Below, piece after piece: positions 23,431 through 35,290 of a stretch of DNA of 64,000 nt. Position 1 is the first letter of the stretch. Every line of letters starts with the position of its first letter. The translations under genes and the position numbers were made by a program. The notes beneath the pieces are model-generated. The model saw only the letters and a list, made by a program, of their open reading frames with translations. It had not been told where the DNA came from and searched no databases. Source of the stretch: Anarhynchus alexandrinus (taxonomy: Eukaryota > Chordata > Aves > Charadriiformes > Charadriidae); contig VUYV01000007.1 of assembly GCA_008711295.1 (NCBI GenBank), positions 8,828,855 through 8,892,854 of the forward strand, written 5' to 3'.

Positions 23431-26249
23431 GATGTCCGCAACCACAGTGTTCTCACCATTCCCAAATGCCAAATGTGTAGAGATTCCTGAGGGCACCTGA
23501 TGGCACAAATATTCTTTGGTATTGCATAGCAAGCTTAACATTTTTATCTTGAGAAATCTCTATGTGGATATGAATGAAAAATGTCTTTGCAGATCTTGGG
23601 ATCCTCACCTAGTTCACACCTTGAATTTCTTCTTCAGCACCCAACTTGTTGGTCTCTAAGATGTTTAGACCATGACTTTGCATCCCAGACTCAGATGCTG
23701 GGTGGCACCACCAACTCATCTCCAAAATAACTTCCAGATGTGTCACACATGTGGACAAACTGTTTGGAGAGCGTTACCCAAAGGACCGCGTGCAGGGCAG
23801 CTGGGAGAGTGGTCCTGGCTTCCCAGGAGGTTTCTGTTTGACTTGACCCGTCACAAGCGATAAGGCTGCAGAAGTAAATACTGCACATCTGGCAGCCCGC
23901 TCCGGGGCGGCGTTGAGTTGTCTGGTGTAAAATAAAGCCAAATGCTCATAAACTTGCAAGACTGCATTGATAAAACACTAAGATATCAAAACGTATTAAT
24001 ATGGTTTTTGCTCAGCCCCAGCCTTGATGCTCGTGGCAGGTAAATAGCTTTTGGGCATCAGTGCAGCAGAGACAGGGATGCTCTAAGGTGCTGCTGCAGC
24101 AGCTCGTGGGTGACAATAACCTTCGTGGCACAGATCCTGGCATGGGACCATGGGGGAACAACTGATCTTTTGCATTGCACTTGGTCGATCACTCTCCATT
24201 TATTGTTTTAGGATGTCTGTATGATAAACAGGTGGGAAAACATCTCCACTGAGTGCCAGCAAACTCCGAACCAATGTGGCGAAGATGATGGTAAAGTAGT
24301 TTCTGCGCTTGCTTCCTTTCAGGCTGTTAACTAAACACGATATTGTGATACGTAATGAAATTGTTTCCTTTTCCAGTAAAGGAGAAGCTAGAGGTGTCTC
24401 AGTACAAGAAACTAACACTGAGTCTGTCTTAAAGCAGACACTGTACTAGTGCGTGGAGTATCTGCGGGGAGTGGAGGCTCTGTGCTGCCCTGTTCTTCAG
24501 CGTCATGCACTACAGGCGTGGGTTTTTATGTTCCTAACCTTGTTTTGGTGTATGCAGCGCAATGAAACTGCCTGTTCAGAGTTTAGCTTGTGAAGAAGAG
24601 AGAAAAGGGTTATTTGAAATGGAGGTTAAAGCATAGGGCGTTTTCCACTATGTGGATCCTTTACCCATGCCTCAGGAGTGGGTTTCATAAGTGTTGTGGT
24701 TTGGGCCCGTTACCCAGCAAACTGGTTGGGTTTGATTACCCAGCAAATCCTAAAGGAGGTGACTGGCACCACTGGACACTTAGGCAGCAAAAGAAGTTGT
24801 GCCAAGCATCTCTCTATCCAGTAGCAGCTGAACTGGTGGCAGCAAACCCAGGCCACTTGCAAGGTTTTCCCAGGCACATGCCAGTGAGAGGGTCTGTGCC
24901 TGCAGCTCGGCACCTCTTGGTTTCATGGTAGTTTACCTGTGGTGCATTTGGGTGGCAGCAGGTCTCACCCGCAGCACTGAGCATGTCTGTCCAGGTGATG
25001 CTCAGGGATAGCTCTTGTCTCTGTGCCCCAGACAGGTAAACTAGCTTTGCTTTTGTAAAGTACGCCTTTGTCAGTTGGTGCTCTTATCTATTCTAGTACA
25101 GTCTGATGTTCCCTCGTGCACAGATGCTGCTTTGTTCCAGTATTCATCCTTTGCCTGAATTATTTATTCATTCATTTTTTCCCCCTTAATTTTTCCTTCT
25201 GTCTTTCCCCTGCTGGTGTCAGATGAATTTCTGTTTCTCCAGCAGCTCAGCAGGGCAGGGATTAATGCGGCTGGAGCACGATTGCAGCCATGTTGGGGAG
25301 CTGGAGTGACCTCCTCCAGGAAAAAAAAAAAAAAAAAGAAAGAGGAAAATATGCAGCAGTTAAATATAGGGGGGGGAAACTCTAGGTACCTCTTGTTCAT
25401 TTTCACAGCAGACATGTTACCAGCATCTCCATTCCCCTGGGAGATGAAATATAGTGCAAATCTTAAATAGAAGGTAAAATTGAAAGTGCAAATATTGAGT
25501 ATGAGTTGTATTGAAAGAAATTGCATGCTCTGAACTAAAAAAAACATGCAAACTTCAAGTGCTTGGCTAAGGTTAACAATTACGAGCTCTGTTCTCACAG
25601 TTCTTGTTGTTTCAAGCAGCATGATGCGGGAGAAAGTGTCTCCTTTGCTGTTGTCCTTCTGCTAATGGCATGATGAATTCTGATTACACTGCAATTGCAT
25701 CCCTGCAATGTGGAAGGCCGCAGTAACTATTCGGGACATCAGTTTTCCTTCTGCCAACTTTCAGGAGCATTTTATAGGATTAATATTCAATAAAAACCCC
25801 TTAACATTAAAAAAATGCTTAGTCCCACAATTGTTATTAAATTCTTTTCCTGTGCCATAATGCGGATGCTTTGATCTAAAGTCCTGCAGTTTCTGGAAGG
25901 AGCTTGCGTGATTACGATAATGTGCAGTGCTCTTTCTGCTATTCCTATAGGGAAAATAAACCCCACATTAGTTCCATATTAGTACCTGACTTGGAGAAGT
26001 TAAAAAGTGCCAGAAAAAGGTTAACCAGAGTCAAGTACACATAAGAGAGCTGTGATTATTAGTGTTAAGGGAGCCATTTGAAAAAAACATTTCTGCTTTT
26101 ACAGAAGAATTTATTGGTGTCTTTGCTTCTGGCTGCTTTATGCATTTTAATAAAGCAGTAGCAGCAATAACAGGGTGTGGGAGTTGGTTAAGCCTGTGTC
26201 AAAAAAAAAGAGTTTATCTGTGCGATGTTGCCCCTGTCCCTGCCTTTAG
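23431..26249. other. Non-coding DNA; AT-rich block may be regulatory
   Basis: No gene is supported. A 17-A run occurs at 25321-25337. From about 25660 to 26000 the sequence is AT-rich but complex, with TGATTACGATAATG and several ATTA cores around 25790-25925, giving a conserved-element look. That is inference. The rest shows only chance frames. Confidence 0.4.
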
Positions 26250-26324
26250 CCTTCCCCAGCCCGGGGCTGCCCTCCACTCGGCCTGGGCTATTCGTTTGCA
26301 CCGGAGCTGGGATTGGGAGTTCAG
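26250..26324 (+). other. Exon-like segment with strong donor, weak coding support
   Basis: A CCTTTAG acceptor ends at 26249 and the donor CAG|GTAAGA begins at 26325. The 75 bases between are GC-rich, a multiple of three and open in one phase-0 frame of 25 codons. The peptide is Pro/Gly-rich with no recognisable motif. It could be a small exon or a cryptic splice pair in GC-rich DNA. Confidence 0.15.
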
Positions 26325-28989
26325 GTAAGAGCCTGCGATCCAGCACTGTCCAGAAGTTCACATTCCTGAATGCAGACTCAGTTGAGGCTCTCCGACTTGC
26401 CAGCACACGAATGGGATCCATTTGGAGAGCCATTTAAATGAAGGCAATAATTGCTTTTGTGTGTTAAAAGTTACATACAGCCTACAAGCAGCTTTTGCAA
26501 TTTCCCTGCCAAATGTCTGGGATTATTTTGAAAATGTACTGGATTGAAAACAGTCCCAGTCCCAGATACACCCGCACAATTAGGATAAAACTCGGGTGTG
26601 TGCTGAACACAACTGGGCCCAGCGAAACAACTTTTGGTATAGTAGATGCTAAAATGCTTATTGTGCGTGAGGAAGGGTTTGTGCTTGCCTGAGGCACCCG
26701 CTACTGGTCCCCATCAGAAATGGATACTGGGACAGATGAATCGAGGGTTTAACACCATATGGTGCGCATTACCTCAATACAAATTTTCATCACAAAATTC
26801 AGTATTTTTAAAAGACAGATGGAAATTATACTTCACTCTGGTTTGCTGTAGGCGGGCAGCTAACATGCATGGACTGTCCGCTGCAGATGTTCCCTCCTTA
26901 GGGGTGGGTCAGCGATTTTAATTCTTTATGAGACCACATTCTGCAGGTAATGCAGGGAAATTGTGTTTAGTTTGTACAACGGTTTGCTTAAAAAGACATG
27001 TATGCGATGCCAGCAGCCAGAGCAAATATAAATAGTCTATGGCTTGCACACTATGTATTTGGAGAAACATGGACACATTCGGTACATGTGGAAGCCACAT
27101 GAACATGCAGGTCTTTGCATTTAAAATGTTAGCTGTATTGGTCTACTCTTACTGCTTTACCATTAGTTTTATTTTCCTTTAAGAAGGCATCTCTCTTGCT
27201 AAAGGTTCACAGCCGTGGATGTCCTGATGTCTAGCCAGTCTTTTTGTGAATTTATAGTCTGCTTAGCCTGCATGGGATGTTTTTCCCTCTATTCTCCTCT
27301 ATCCAGCCCCTTCTTTTGCTCCCTTTTCTTTTTCCCTGCCAGCATCATTTGCAGGACATCACAAAGTGTATCTGTGGAAATCATCATTTTTTTCGCAAAT
27401 TTTCTGTTTAATAGCAGCTGAGCTTGAGTGACCTGTGATAATGGTTCTTTGCTATTGTTTAGCTGTGGAAGTTTTACAATTTTTTAATTTCACCACAAAG
27501 ACTTGTCATTTATTCATGAAAAACTATTACATTGTTCATCCTTTGCAACTACAGTTTAATATGAATTGGGGGTGTATCCTGAGGGTCAGATTTTGCTCCA
27601 TGATCTATATTCCCTCTCTTCAAGTGTTTACCTTTCTAGAATTTTATTTATGTTTTCACACACTGGTTCTGATTTCAGGATGCCGTTGTCTGTTGCCTGT
27701 AACGATGCTTTCTCGGTAGTGATAATTTTTCACATGTTGCGTAAAGGTCCTGTTCATCCGTTTGGAGAGAGCAGGAAAGTATTTTGTTTCGCAGGTCCAT
27801 AAGCCCATCCGCGCTCCCACATCTGGAAAGGCTCACGCTGTCTGTCGTGTTAGTGCACTGGGACAAGACTTCTGATGGAAACACTTAATTCTCAAAGCGG
27901 TGCTGGATAATGATAAATCCTTTGTGAAATGTGGATTTGCATTTAAGATTCTTTCCTGCTCCTATTGTCTGCGGGGCGTTTTACTCAGCTTCATTTCCAC
28001 TGTCCTGAGTCTAAACTCCTAATCCATTCTCGTGATGCTTCAGCTTGAGCTGATAGTCCTCCATTTTGCCTTCATTTCCGTGTTTTTCAGAGCCCAGACA
28101 CCATCCCAGCCCTCTTACCTTCCCCTGGCATCCTCACCAGTTTTCTCATATTCTCCACTACTGCTTTAGTTCAGGGCTATCCCATCTTGTGGTCCCTGAT
28201 CCCGTTCTTGACCTGTTTCTGTTTGTCACCAGACCAGCTGTCATCGCAGATCCAGTGCCAAAGGTGCTGTCGGCCCCTCCTGACGCAACAGCAGTTGAGG
28301 GTGAACAGCTGCAGGAGAAATGCAAAAGGGCACTAAGGGTTTGGTAACCTCAGATTGTGTCTAGTCAACCCAATTCCCCTCTCCCAGGAGTCACCACCCT
28401 GCTGACCTGCAGGAGGCTGGAGTTGTGATGCACTTTAAGTTCAGTGACGCTCTGACAGGGTCCCAAGCACCCTTGCTTACAGTTGTCTGCACTGACACCC
28501 TGTAAGATGCCAGAAGAATGAAATTTTCCAAAAGTGTAGGTATCAACAGTTTGTTCTTAAATTGAGAAGGTAAATCAAGCAGAGAGCTGGGAGGGTTTGC
28601 CTTGGACAGGAGCTGTTCAGTTGTTTCAGATCTGTGAACAATGAAGTAGTGAACGTAATCTTGAGGCTGCCAGAGGAAAGGAGGAGAGCAGCTGCTATCC
28701 CTCCAGCAGACAAGAGAGCAATTCGAAGACAATCTTGGAAACTTTGAAAAATGGTCAGAAATTATGGAGTTGAAATTCAATTAAGAAACACCTAAATCTC
28801 TATACTTACTCATTTATTTATTTTCCCTTCCTAAATACAAACTGGAGAGAAACTGGCTAGGTAGCAGAACTGCAAAAAATTTACAGAGGTAACCACAAAT
28901 TGATGGTGACTTGACAGTGGGACGGTGTATATATTAGTGTCTCGGTGGTAGAGCTTGATGTAATGTGTTGCCTTATATATTAAGGTATA
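26325..28989. other. Non-coding DNA, nothing recognised
   Basis: Unique sequence with many short frames on both strands and no convincing exon. Around 27100-27700 it is T-rich on the plus strand. No repeat family is evident. Confidence 0.5.
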
Positions 28990-29195
28990 GTTATTACCTT
29001 GCATTGGTCAGGGCGTGCAAAGCCTCACTTATATTTCAATATCTGGTTGGAGCATCACACTTTGAAAAAGATATTAAGTAATTGGAGGAAACCCAGAGGA
29101 GAGCAGGGAAAAAGACAGCCCTGTTTGGGGGATGGCAGAGCATGGGGGACTTTCAGCCTGTGCAGAGCCAGAGGGCTCATGAGGGTGGTGTGTGA
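28990..29195 (+). mobile_element. Ancient CR1 LINE fragment, plus orientation
   Basis: The run 'cattggtcagggcgtgcaa', 'atctggttggagcatcacac', 'tttgaaaaagatattaagta', 'attggaggaaacccagagga' and 'gagcaggg' tracks the CR1 segment I recall (accepting 'caccacactttaagaaagat', 'aattggag', 'gtccagaggagagcaac'). It then continues as 'tttcagcctgtgcagagcca' and 'gagggctcatgaggg' (family 'ttcagcctggagaagagaag'). It is the same part of CR1 ORF2 that precedes the motif seen near 23040. It is short, decayed and inactive. Confidence 0.7.
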
Positions 29196-32100
29196 GCTCT
29201 GAACTGGGCATTGGTGGCCCAAGGAAGGGGTTTGGGAAGAGCGAAGCTGTTTGGCATATCACAGGGTAGGAACAGGATATTCAGTGTATGAAGGTGATAT
29301 GATATGCAAACCCTTCTTCTTCTGTACCATTTTGAAGGCATTGCATCATCAGCCTACTGCAGTTTAAACCCTTCGGCCGGTCTTTCATTGCTCTCATTTT
29401 CTGACTGTTACTCCCATGTATCACCATCTATAAGGCATCTTTCTGCTGTTGTGCTTGCTGACTCGGGCATTGCAATGTACTCCTTCAAACCTCTGCCCAT
29501 CACACGAACAAACCTACCCCTATTCCCAAAAAAGCAGCTCTCAAATCAAAGAGGGAAATAAAATGCTGCATACTTAATGATGGGCTAGAGGCAGAACTTT
29601 TATTTCATGCTTTGTCCCTGCAATTTCCCCCTTTGTTTTACAGGGTATGACTTTACCAAAAATAGTCAAAGGAAGAAAATAAAGTTTAAAACTTCTGGGA
29701 ACAAGCCAAGTTTTCCATGCTGAAAATCAATTATTGGCTAATATTTTAAAGTCAAGATCACCGCACTCTGGCAATAGGCCAGTTCACCCACGTTCACCTG
29801 CTTTGTACTTTATTCACAAGAGTCAAAGATCTTGCGAATAAAACTTTTTATTTCTAGAGGAGTTTTGTGTTTCAAGGGAGTGCGGATTCTTATGGCCAGT
29901 ACTGCTGGCAGAGGAAGGTGACTTCTTACCACCGTCTGTATATTTTTCAGGGTTACCAACAACAAACAAAATTATTACATGAAGTAAAATAATTGCATTT
30001 GGAAAGAATTGCAAGGTGGCATAATTAGACAGTGGGCATTTTTAAGGTTACTTTACTATGCTGGAGCTGCAAAAGATGGAAGTAATTTATTTCCTCTTGG
30101 CAATGCTCCTTTCTGGTCTAGCAATTTATCAGAAATGTTAATCCAACAAGCAGTAAGTGTGTATATGGTGGGAGGAGGTAAGGGGAATGGAGGAAGGAGA
30201 GAGCGAAGGCATTTAAAATTAGCTTCGAAATATTGTACATCTCATTAAAAATGTAATCATGCATAAAATGAGATCAATGAAAATTTATCTAAAAGTGCAA
30301 GGAAAAGGCGTTTTCTGGTGTGATACTGAGTATAATAGTCTGGATTTTAATTTAGTCAGTTCGCAACAAAAAATCCCTCCAGGCTAAATAAAACAGTTTC
30401 CCTCCCAGTTATTGTATGGACAGCTAATTTTCTGCACCTTTCCTTCTAATATTCAACCTTATCTTTTGCTGGATAGAGGTTTCAATATACTGCAGAGTTT
30501 GTTTTCTTTACATTTTCTATTACTGCAATTTAATTTGCATGATAAATGATGAGAGTTAGAAAGATGATAAAAAGAAGCAGAACATTTCTTTATTAATTTT
30601 GTTTAAATTAGTGTAACTTTTCACTGACTGTGCTTTTTACACAGAAAGCCTATGTAGAAATTATTTTAAGACTCCGTATTGCAGTTAGAAAAAATTTAAT
30701 ACTTGACAATAAGCTCCCTCACATGCCAGTATGCATGTTCTTATTTTCATATGTTTTCTTGCTACTTTGCACTGTGTCTAATGATACTTATGGACCAGTT
30801 TTGTGAAATTGCCATCAACTTCATTCCAGACTCTGTGATATAGGAATGGTTTTAGATGTATTTTAAACAGGCATTGCATAATGCTGAATTTTGTTTTGGC
30901 TCTTCAGCCCCCTTCCTAACAGTTTTGCAGCCTTGGAGGGAGCACCAGGAAGACAGATTTTAAGTGTTCCTGGTTTCTAACGTGGGAATCTGAAAGCATT
31001 TGTTGGAACTGGCTGCATCTTTCCCTGCGCTGCCCTCCTGGCTCCTCTGCTGGTGGGAGCCCTGCCGGGCACTGGGGCGGGATCCTGGGCAAGAGTGTGG
31101 GGCTGGACCCAGTGTTGGCTCCCAGCTGGTGATGACTTCGAGCTTTTGGGGGATTGCTTCTCAGCATCGGGAGAGAGTCTGGGCTTAGTTCTAGTGATGA
31201 AATGCTCAAAGGTGTTTAGGGAAAGCTGCTCTGTATTCCTGGAGTTCAGTCCTCCTGAGTCAGGTTTGAGATTTGGGTGGCTAGTCATCTGTGATGAGCT
31301 GTGGATGCAGGTATTGCTTCTCTGTTTATCTATCTGCAAGCAAACTCATTATAATATCTTGAAACAGTGACTCGTGTGTCCTTGCCCTCTTTACCTGCCC
31401 TCTGCTCGCAGCCCAAGGTTTGTTTCAACAGCACAAAGACTTGATCAACTTTATTCACAGCTGTTAGTTCAAAATACCTGCTAAACATGACATTTCCTTT
31501 TCTTCCTGTTTTCACCCCACAAGTGCTTCATTTGGGGCACCATAGCCTGCCCCACTGACCTGATAAGAGGGAGACATCCCTTGTGTTTCAGTAGGCTCAG
31601 CCCTTTCCTTTCACTCAGGGAGGCTCACAGGAATTGGCTTTGAAGTTACGAGTTTTGGGAGAAAAAAATTATTTTATTTCATTCTAGTAATTGGTTTTAC
31701 ACTGGTTAATGTTACCAAAGCTAAAGGGAATCTCCGCTGAGCCCCTGCAACCGAGGAGAAACCTGGGGCCTTTGTTTTCATGTTTTTTCCTCCTTTCCTT
31801 CTGAGGTTTAAGGCAATTAAACACAAAGCAGTTAAAGTTTTACAGGTGGAAGAATGCAGTAAGTCGTCCTGTACATATATAGAAGTGCTTGCTAGAATAT
31901 TTCCAAAGTAAATCCCAGTAAAATTTGTCACAAAGGCATGTTGTGGTGTGTGGCTGCATTGGCATGGTCACGAGAGGGGAATGCCTTACCTCTCCCCCTG
32001 GTGCTACCCATCATAAACCCATCGTGGTGCACCATCCTGCCTTCGGAGAACTTACATTTACATGGTTACAAGTGTACTTCTATACGAACACTTAAAAAGG

Positions 32101-34989
32101 GAGGTATGTATAATACTGGGATTGCTTAACATATTCCACTGTAGCACGTTTGTGATTTTTTTTCCTGTAAGCCTTAATTCTGTTGGTGTTTTCTGCAGAC
32201 ATTTGTAAAGAGACAAGAAAAAGCACTGGCAATGGAGATTTGCCATAAATGTCCTTCTTTCCCCACTTTTCTGTCTCCCAAATGACATTTCATTGCGGTA
32301 GAGTTGAGTTATAAACTTTTGAAAATTGCCTTTTTCCTTCTCTGTGCTGTAAGAAAAATATAGGGAGCACAACAAAATAATAAATAAAAATTGTAATTCA
32401 AGACCGTGCTGCTGCCTCAGCAGCCTGCTGCACTGCAGGCTGTGTTTGAAAACAATCCTCCGTGCATATTTTTTTTTTTTTTAAAGAAAAGGTGAAAAGG
32501 AGATTATTTAAGTTTCAAATTCCAAAAGTTGGGAAATGCTGAACTAAGTTTTCTTTGAAGACTTATTCTTATCTCCCAGAGTGCATGTGGTGTGCTGTAG
32601 TGGTGGGCTGGGTAGGTTATGCCTGTGTACATCCCACGTGCAGACACTGTATGTTCCATAGCTGGGAGCCTCGTTCCTTATACGAAGTGGGCAGTACTGA
32701 CTGCAGTCCCTGACCAAATGTGATCTCTAAGTGTCGTGCATTTTTTCTTCTGCATTTCGCCCTGCCCTCTGCTCACTGATTAACTTTTGCTAATTGTCTG
32801 CAGTCCTTCTGCCCTATGCTGAGCCAGACCCTCCTGACCCAGGCAGCTGCCTCTCACGCTGCATGGAGGCTTCAGTTTTCTGAGAAACTTCTCATCAAAT
32901 CCCCTGGCAGTGTCTTCTCAGGTGATACTCTGCACGGGCACCCTGGGCAGGATCAGAAACCCCGCACAAACAGCCAGCTGCCTTTTATGTCACTGACCCA
33001 TCTCCTCTCACACTGCCTTTTTCCCCCCTTTTTTTCTATGGTTCTTTCCTCTCTGGGTTATCCTTATTCCCTTCTAGTTCCCTGAAAGTCTGACTCCACT
33101 AAGATCAATGCTATTAATGGATATATTAAACTGGCATAATGCGGTAAATTGAGGCTTAATTTCATATATGTTCTTTATCTCCAGAGATGGCCAAATGCTT
33201 TGCAAAAATAATGTATTGATCTACACGTGTAATATAACTGTATATGTGTTTGGACATCTACATTAAAGAATTTATTTTTATATACGAGGAACTTGTCTTC
33301 TTCCATGTTTCATCCCAAAGAGTAATCAGATCAATATGTTTCAGCTGAGAAGCACAAAATGTGATCAAGTTTTATGTATTATGTCAGAGGATGAATTCTG
33401 CATTAGTTTTTACTTGTTGCTGCCTGCCAGAGGGGAAAAAAAGGCCAGTGGTGTTTGAACCAAAATAAGACAACTGTGTTTGTGCAAAGGAACAGTAAAG
33501 ATGTGAAGGGCTGCTGGAGCTCCCTGCGAGTCCACTTCCACAGCACAAAAGAGAATTGTGCTACAAACAGAAAAATGGGGAGGCAATACAACTGAACAAA
33601 TAATCTCAGTCATTAATGGTTTACCAAGAAAAAATGAGGGCCACTGAAGAACAGAAAGCACTGATGCGCATTTTTCTTTGAGGAGGTGCCCCGTGTGTAC
33701 TTTCACTCCATGATTATTTGTACCATCGCATATACTCAAGCCAGAGATGCAACAGCGCATCCCCTTAGGACTAGACTTTTCCCTACTTTATTTAATTTTC
33801 TGCTTTTACTTTCATTTCTATGCTTCTTTTGCTGCCTTCATCTTTGCTATAAGCAGCCAGAGGAGCTCTGGAGCAGTCATTTTGCTTTCCAGGTTTTCAG
33901 TCTAGTGAAAACCTAAATCTGTGGAGCCCTCATTGTCTGTGATCCCTCTAATGTAAGACTACTTGCTCTATTTTGCGGGAGAGAAATTTCCCATCAGTTT
34001 TCCCAGGATAAATATGGAGCCTCTTGCTGAAGAGGACATCTGCTAGCTGCTGGCTATTCATTGCTTAGCTCACTGTTGACTTGCAGCTTCTGGAGAGTTT
34101 GGAGAAGATCTCCCTTCTGCCAGGGATCTACTGCAGAAGGACCTAAATTTGAACTATTTCTTGGGTCAGCCCTTGGATGCTTGTCCATCTGCATGTGGAC
34201 TTTCCACGTGGGAGTGGTGGCTATTCTCTCTGCCAGGCAGTAGGAGGGATCAGAGCCTCAAGGATGACGCCACTACGTGATCATTTTCCCTGGAAGGAAA
34301 AACCCTAAAACTTTGGCCCACCCCAAAATTGCTGCCCACAACTGTGTCAGAACCTGATTTTGGGCAGATTGTTATCTCTTTTTATTCTGAGAGATATAAC
34401 CACGTAGATTTTAAAGGACTTGGGGAAAAGAAATAATAATAAAACTTTGGTCTACTAAAATATAAAGGAAGAGGCCTTTCTGTGTGAGTTCGCTGTCACA
34501 CTTTTATCACTTTGTCCTTAAGACAAAAGGCTTAAGGCACGCTGCTCCCGTTTGAGAGCAACCCAAGTGTGGTTTCCCTAACTAGCTAGTGCACAGTTCA
34601 TGGAGGACTCAGCCGGTTTCCCCTGTTGTACATGGCTCCATCTGCCTTGTTAACCTTCTGCCCATTGTGAAATCTTCTGTAGTTATTCCTAGAGTCTCTT
34701 CCAGTTTCTTCTGTTGCGTGTCCTCCAAAGGCATCATTCTACATAAGTCTTGTAATTTTAAAACTCCTCATTTTATAGTTAAAATGAATATCATAGCCAT
34801 TATACAGTGTATTACTTTATGTTCTCCCCATAATGGTTCAATGTGATCCATCTGGTTGGATGTTTGCGTTATGATGTCTTCCTCTTTATCTTACATGCAC
34901 AGAATAAAACATGCTCCACTTTGCTCCCTCTGTTTTTTTGCTGATAACACTACCAGGCTGTTAACTTCCTTATTTCCTTAATTTTATTT
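29196..34989. other. Non-coding DNA; AT-rich conserved-looking block
   Basis: No gene is supported. About 29580-30680 is AT-rich, complex and rich in TAAT-type homeodomain cores, resembling conserved non-coding DNA (inference). About 30910-31320 is GC-richer and open on both strands, which marks it as compositional noise. T-rich stretches occur near 32465-32482. The remainder is featureless. Confidence 0.45.
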
Positions 34990-35290
34990 GTCCATTCAAA
35001 GTTGGTGCATTTTTTGACTCGCTGTACTTTAACACACCAGCCTGTGGGCTGTGATGTGTCAAATAACCTTTTAAAATCCAAACAGATTATGTCCCATGTT
35101 TTCTTCCTGTCTGGAGTCTGTGTTACCTCTTTAAAAAATTCCAGCAGATTTGTCAAACAAGATTTACCCTTTATAAGACTCTGCTGGCTACTTTTTATAT
35201 CAGCTCACATTTCTCCAGATGTTTTGTGATCTCATCACTTATTAATGTCTCCATGATTCTGTCTTCTGCTGAAGTTACACAGTTATTACT
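34990..35290 (-). mobile_element. Ancient CR1/L3-type LINE, reverse-transcriptase motif A region, minus
   Basis: The minus strand from about 35195 reads SQQSLIKGKSCLTNLLEFF then KEVTQ. About ten residues later it reads DIICLDFKRLFDT. In CR1/L3 reverse transcriptases this region is S.HGF..GKSCLTNLLEFFEEV followed by motif A, D...LDF.KAFD. The first catalytic aspartate (LDF) maps to 35076-35078. Upstream sequence to about 35290 keeps the T/A texture of the same region. Later motifs, including the DD pair, are absent or unreadable, so this is a dead relic. Confidence 0.85.
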
